Shown: positions 12,479 to 15,243 of the stretch, one piece after another | How positions within the stretch are numbered: the stretch's first letter is position 1 | Layout: every line of letters begins with the position of its first letter | Source: Flavobacteriaceae bacterium UBA5544 | GTDB lineage: Bacteria; Bacteroidota; Bacteroidia; Flavobacteriales; Flavobacteriaceae | Length of the DNA stretch: 15,243 nt | Direction of reading: 5' to 3' | Assembly (NCBI GenBank): GCA_002426755.1 | Contig: DINI01000013.1 | Span: 64,877-80,119 of the forward strand | The notes under the pieces: model-generated | Databases searched by the model: none | What the model saw: the letters and a program-made list of their open reading frames with translations, nothing else | Told to the model about the DNA's origin: nothing | Made by a program: the position numbers and the translations under genes

Positions 12479-13495
12479 ATGACAAAACAGGATATTTCTA
12501 GCATTAAACAACTTCTTTCAACCCCAAAGCAAATTGTTATAGTCCCTCATAAAAATCCAGATGGCGATGCAATCGGTTCTAGTCTAGGGTTATATCTCTA
12601 CTTATCAAAATTAAATCATGATGTAAAGATCATTGCGCCGAATGATTATCCTAATTTTTTAAAATGGATGCCTGAAGAACCCTCCATCATTAAATATGAA
12701 TCTCAAAGAGAATTGTCTAACACATTGATAGATGATGCAGATGTAATTTTCACATTGGATTTTAACGCGCTTCATAGAGTTGGCGAGATGGAATCGCCTT
12801 TACAAAATTCAAAAGGCATAAAAATAATGATTGATCATCATCAACAGCCAGACGGATATGCGAGTTTCATGTATTCCGACACCCGAATGTCTTCAACCTG
12901 TGAAATGATTTATAATTTCATTGCGATGTTGGATGATTCAAATGTGATAGACAAAGACATTTCCACCTGTCTCTATGCAGGAATCATGACTGACACAGGT
13001 TCGTTTCGCTTTCCTTCCACCAGCAGCAAAACACATCATGTGATTGCGGATTTAATGGAGAAAGGTGCGAACAATGCCGCAATACACAATGCAATTTATG
13101 ATACAAATAGTCCAGAGCGACTGCAACTGTTGGGATGTGCTTTGCGCAACTTAAAGGTGTTACCTGATTTTAAAACAGCGTACATTACCTTATCTCAAGA
13201 TGAACTCAATAAGTTTAATTTCAAAAAAGGGGACACTGAAGGTTTCGTGAATTACGGCCTATCTATTGAAAACATCGTTTTTGCAGCCATTTTTATTGAG
13301 CATAAACAGGAAGGCATTATCAAAATATCTCTACGAAGTAAAGGTGACTTTTCGGTCAACGAATTCGCCAGAACTCATTTTGAAGGAGGCGGCCATACCA
13401 ACGCAGCTGGTGGCAAAAGTGATTTAGGTTTGAATGATACTATTGAAAAATTTATTAGTATATTGCCTAGCTATAAAAATGCCTTAAATTTATGA
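12479..13495 (+). CDS. DHH/DHHA1 phosphoesterase, NrnA-like
   Basis: This 338-residue cytoplasmic enzyme is a DHH-superfamily phosphoesterase of the NrnA type (bifunctional oligoribonuclease/pAp phosphatase) or a cyclic-dinucleotide-degrading relative. Metal-binding motifs are HKNPDGDAIGS (residues 24-34: His24, Asp28, Asp30), FTLDFN (Asp94), MIDHHQQP (Asp119-His120-His121) and GIMTDTGSFRF (Asp172). The C-terminal DHHA1 domain carries GGGHTNAAGG (303-312). There are no membrane, PAS or GGDEF segments, so it is not the GdpP type. NrnA homologues cleave short RNA oligonucleotides and 3'-phosphoadenosine 5'-phosphate. Which activity applies here cannot be read from sequence. It leads the operon, and its stop overlaps the gldI start (ATGA). 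The pairing of this gene with gldI is consistent with other Flavobacteriia as far as I recall. Confidence 0.92.
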   Translation: MTKQDISSIKQLLSTPKQIVIVPHKNPDGDAIGSSLGLYLYLSKLNHDVKIIAPNDYPNFLKWMPEEPSIIKYESQRELSNTLIDDADVIFTLDFNALHRVGEMESPLQNSKGIKIMIDHHQQPDGYASFMYSDTRMSSTCEMIYNFIAMLDDSNVIDKDISTCLYAGIMTDTGSFRFPSTSSKTHHVIADLMEKGANNAAIHNAIYDTNSPERLQLLGCALRNLKVLPDFKTAYITLSQDELNKFNFKKGDTEGFVNYGLSIENIVFAAIFIEHKQEGIIKISLRSKGDFSVNEFARTHFEGGGHTNAAGGKSDLGLNDTIEKFISILPSYKNALNL

Positions 13496-14037
13496 AACGA
13501 CCTATAATCATATTACTACTCCTTGCAAGTGTGATGAGTTGTAAATCACCTGAAGCTAGGCAGCCTATTTCCCATAAAACAGGGTCTTTTATCAATGCGT
13601 CTGTTGAACGGAACATCCAGCTTAATAAAAAAGAAAAAGAAAAAATCGAGAAAATCATTCAAGCGGATTCCGATAGTGATTATATCGCTTCAGAAAGTGG
13701 ATTTTGGTACACTTATGAAACAAAAGTGGAACAGGATACCATTACAGCAGATTTTGGTGATATTGTCAATTTTGACTATAATGTAAAAACTTTAAGTGGT
13801 CAGACGATATATTCCGATGAAGATATTAGTCCTCGTGATTATACCATGGATAAGCAAGAATTGTTCACCGGTCTTCGTGAGGGATTAAAGCTCATGAAAC
13901 CAGGAGAAACAGTTACATTTTTATTCCCTTCCCAAAAAGCATACGGTTATTATGGTGACACCAACAGAATTGGTACGAGTGTTCCCCTTATGTGTAAAGT
14001 AACCGTAAATTCAATAACTCAAACCCAAAACGATTAA
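13492..14037 (+). CDS. gldI: Gliding-motility-associated FKBP-like lipoprotein GldI
   Basis: This 181-residue lipoprotein has a hydrophobic signal (residues 4-14) and a lipobox ending MSC with Cys17. A charged helical linker follows (LNKKEKEKIEKIIQ, about 44-57), then an FKBP-type fold (about 86-176: FGDIVNFDYNV, GLREGLKLMKPGETVTFLFPSQKAYGY, VPLMCKVTVNSI). Length, lipoprotein signal and domain order fit GldI, the Bacteroidota FKBP-family protein required for gliding in Flavobacterium johnsoniae, presumably through folding of envelope motility and T9SS components. The positions matching the FKBP12 pocket Phe36-Asp37 read Tyr-Ser, and the position of Phe99 is also changed, so isomerase activity is uncertain. 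It overlaps the phosphoesterase stop by four bases and precedes a second isomerase by 5 nt. Presence of gldI alone does not prove the organism glides. Confidence 0.88.
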   Translation: MKRPIIILLLLASVMSCKSPEARQPISHKTGSFINASVERNIQLNKKEKEKIEKIIQADSDSDYIASESGFWYTYETKVEQDTITADFGDIVNFDYNVKTLSGQTIYSDEDISPRDYTMDKQELFTGLREGLKLMKPGETVTFLFPSQKAYGYYGDTNRIGTSVPLMCKVTVNSITQTQND

Positions 14038-14042
14038 ACATT

Positions 14043-15197
14043 ATGAAATTGATGACTAGAACAATTCAATTTTTATCGCTGTTCGTATTACTTACTGCAG
14101 CAGCATGCCAGGATAAATATCCTGATTTAGAAGATGGCTTATATGCCGAATTCATTACAAACAAAGGCACAATGGTTGCAAAACTAGAGTATGAAAAAGT
14201 GCCAGTTACTGTTGCAAACTTTGTAGCATTGGCGGAAGGAAATCATCCGATGGTTAAGGAAGAATTTAAAGGTAAAAAATATTATAACGGGTTGACATTT
14301 CATCGTGTTATGGATCATTTTATGATTCAAGGTGGAGACCCAACTGCTACAGGTACAGGAGATCCTGGATATAAATTTCCAGACGAATTTAACCCAGATT
14401 TGAAACATGACAAACCAGGTATACTTTCTATGGCCAATTCGGGTCCTAACTCCAATGGCAGTCAGTTCTTTATTATGGAGGTTCCTTATCCAAGTTTAGA
14501 CAATAGACACGCCGTTTTTGGTGAATTGGTTAAGGGATTGGAAATTCAAGATTCCATATCCAATGTTAAAGTAGGTCCTGGTAACAAACCTATTGAAAAT
14601 GTGGTGATCCAAGAAGTGAACATCATTCGGAAAGGATCAGCCGCGAAAGCATTTGACGCTCCAAAAGTGTTTGAAGAACAAATGCCACTTATTGCTCAAA
14701 AACAGCAAGAAATGAAGGATAACTTAAAGAAAATTGCTCAAGAAAAAGCCAAAGAAGCACAAGCAGCTTTCTTAAAAGACAATGAAAAATTAGAAGGTAG
14801 AGTTTTGAATTTACCTTCAGGTGTTTCGATGATTTTTACAAATGAGAGTAATGGCGTCAAGCCAAGCTCTACAGATGTAGCCTTGATCAATTGTGCTGGT
14901 TATTTTGAGACCGGTGAATTATTCTGGACAACTTGGAAAGAAGTTGCCGAAAAAAATGGGAAATATGATGCAAATCAGGAAAGGCAAAATGGTTATCAAC
15001 CGTTTCCAATGATATACAACGAAAGCGCAGGCCTTGTTCCTGGATTTAGAGAGGCAATGCTGAACATGAAGGTTGGCGATAAAGCACGTGTGTTTATTCC
15101 GTCCTTTTTAGGGTATGGAGAAGCTGGAAAAGGCATGATCCCCCCTAATACCAATCTTATTTTTGATGTTGAGATAGCAGGAATCCAAGGAAAGTAA
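14043..15197 (+). CDS. Lipoprotein peptidyl-prolyl isomerase with cyclophilin and FKBP domains
   Basis: This 384-residue envelope protein joins two unrelated prolyl-isomerase folds. A signal peptide ends at a lipobox-like TAAAC (Cys22). The cyclophilin domain (about 32-195) shows FHRVMDHFMIQGGD (86-99: Arg88, Phe93 and Gln96 match human CypA Arg55, Phe60 and Gln63), LSMANSGPNSNGSQFF (128-143: Gln141, Phe143) and RHAVFG (His156). The usual cyclosporin-contact Trp is Ser151. A Lys/Glu/Gln-rich, probably coiled linker follows (about 205-250). The FKBP-like domain (about 252-380) has GLVPGFREAMLNMKVGDKARVFIPS, LGYGEAGKGMIPPNT and LIFDVEIAG, with a long insertion after GELFW. It is the last gene of the operon and is followed by a terminator. 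It likely helps exported proteins fold, alongside GldI. If the lipid signal is read, it is membrane-anchored. Confidence 0.9.
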   Translation: MKLMTRTIQFLSLFVLLTAAACQDKYPDLEDGLYAEFITNKGTMVAKLEYEKVPVTVANFVALAEGNHPMVKEEFKGKKYYNGLTFHRVMDHFMIQGGDPTATGTGDPGYKFPDEFNPDLKHDKPGILSMANSGPNSNGSQFFIMEVPYPSLDNRHAVFGELVKGLEIQDSISNVKVGPGNKPIENVVIQEVNIIRKGSAAKAFDAPKVFEEQMPLIAQKQQEMKDNLKKIAQEKAKEAQAAFLKDNEKLEGRVLNLPSGVSMIFTNESNGVKPSSTDVALINCAGYFETGELFWTTWKEVAEKNGKYDANQERQNGYQPFPMIYNESAGLVPGFREAMLNMKVGDKARVFIPSFLGYGEAGKGMIPPNTNLIFDVEIAGIQGK

Positions 15198-15215
15198 TCA
15201 ACAACTAATATTCAA

Positions 15216-15243
15216 AAAAGCCTTTCAAATTTGAAAGGCTTTT
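15216..15243 (+). terminator. Terminator of the phosphoesterase-gldI-isomerase operon (cut by window end)
   Basis: A perfect 11-bp stem (15216-15226 with 15233-15243) surrounds AAATTT and ends in TTTT at the window edge. It lies 18 nt after the isomerase stop. The symmetric A and T ends mean it could work in both directions. Confidence 0.85.

Noticed and set aside
1..15243. CRISPR array, toxin-antitoxin, restriction or other defence system
   Set aside because: I found no regularly spaced repeats, Cas-like proteins, methylase motifs or toxin-antitoxin pairs. The small membrane proteins lack features of known toxins.

Overview
The window looks like chromosomal DNA of a Bacteroidota bacterium, most likely family Flavobacteriaceae. 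The evidence is a GldI-type gliding lipoprotein, a secreted protease with a type IX secretion (T9SS) C-terminal sorting domain, AT-rich intergenic DNA, absence of obvious Shine-Dalgarno sequences, and several -7 boxes matching the Bacteroidota consensus TAnnTTTG. I see no rRNA, tRNA, insertion sequence, phage gene or CRISPR array.

Left part, minus strand, in transcription order: a membrane-anchored TPR protein (2752-1988), ribH lumazine synthase (1986-1504), a 255-bp spacer, two related small membrane proteins (1248-1027 and 1021-743) and the N-terminal 247 codons of mutL, which runs off the left edge. Junctions here are tight except for the spacer, which has its own promoter-like box.

Middle part, plus strand: recF, a small lipoprotein of unknown function and a DciA-type (DUF721) protein form a replication/repair cluster. 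They are followed by a penicillin-acylase-family Ntn hydrolase overlapping a four-helix membrane protein, then an MFS transporter with a TTG start, then a cold-shock protein. Short purine-rich repeats with a GAGACnn heptad lie on both sides of the lipoprotein-dciA pair.

Right part: a T9SS-exported M4 (thermolysin-like) metalloprotease and nucleoside diphosphate kinase are on the minus strand. Divergent from ndk is a three-gene plus-strand operon: a DHH/DHHA1 phosphoesterase (NrnA-like), gldI (FKBP-like lipoprotein) and a cyclophilin-FKBP fusion lipoprotein. The two folding lipoproteins probably act on exported proteins in the cell envelope, which fits the presence of a T9SS client nearby.

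Most of this is ordinary core genome. I did not find a convincing undescribed system. The items most worth a second look are the paired small membrane proteins before mutL, with a corrected GTG start; the dciA-recF linkage with an interposed lipoprotein; the gldI/two-domain isomerase operon; the acylase with its overlapping membrane partner; and a recurrent 19-21 nt distance between -7-like boxes and start codons that helps fix several starts.
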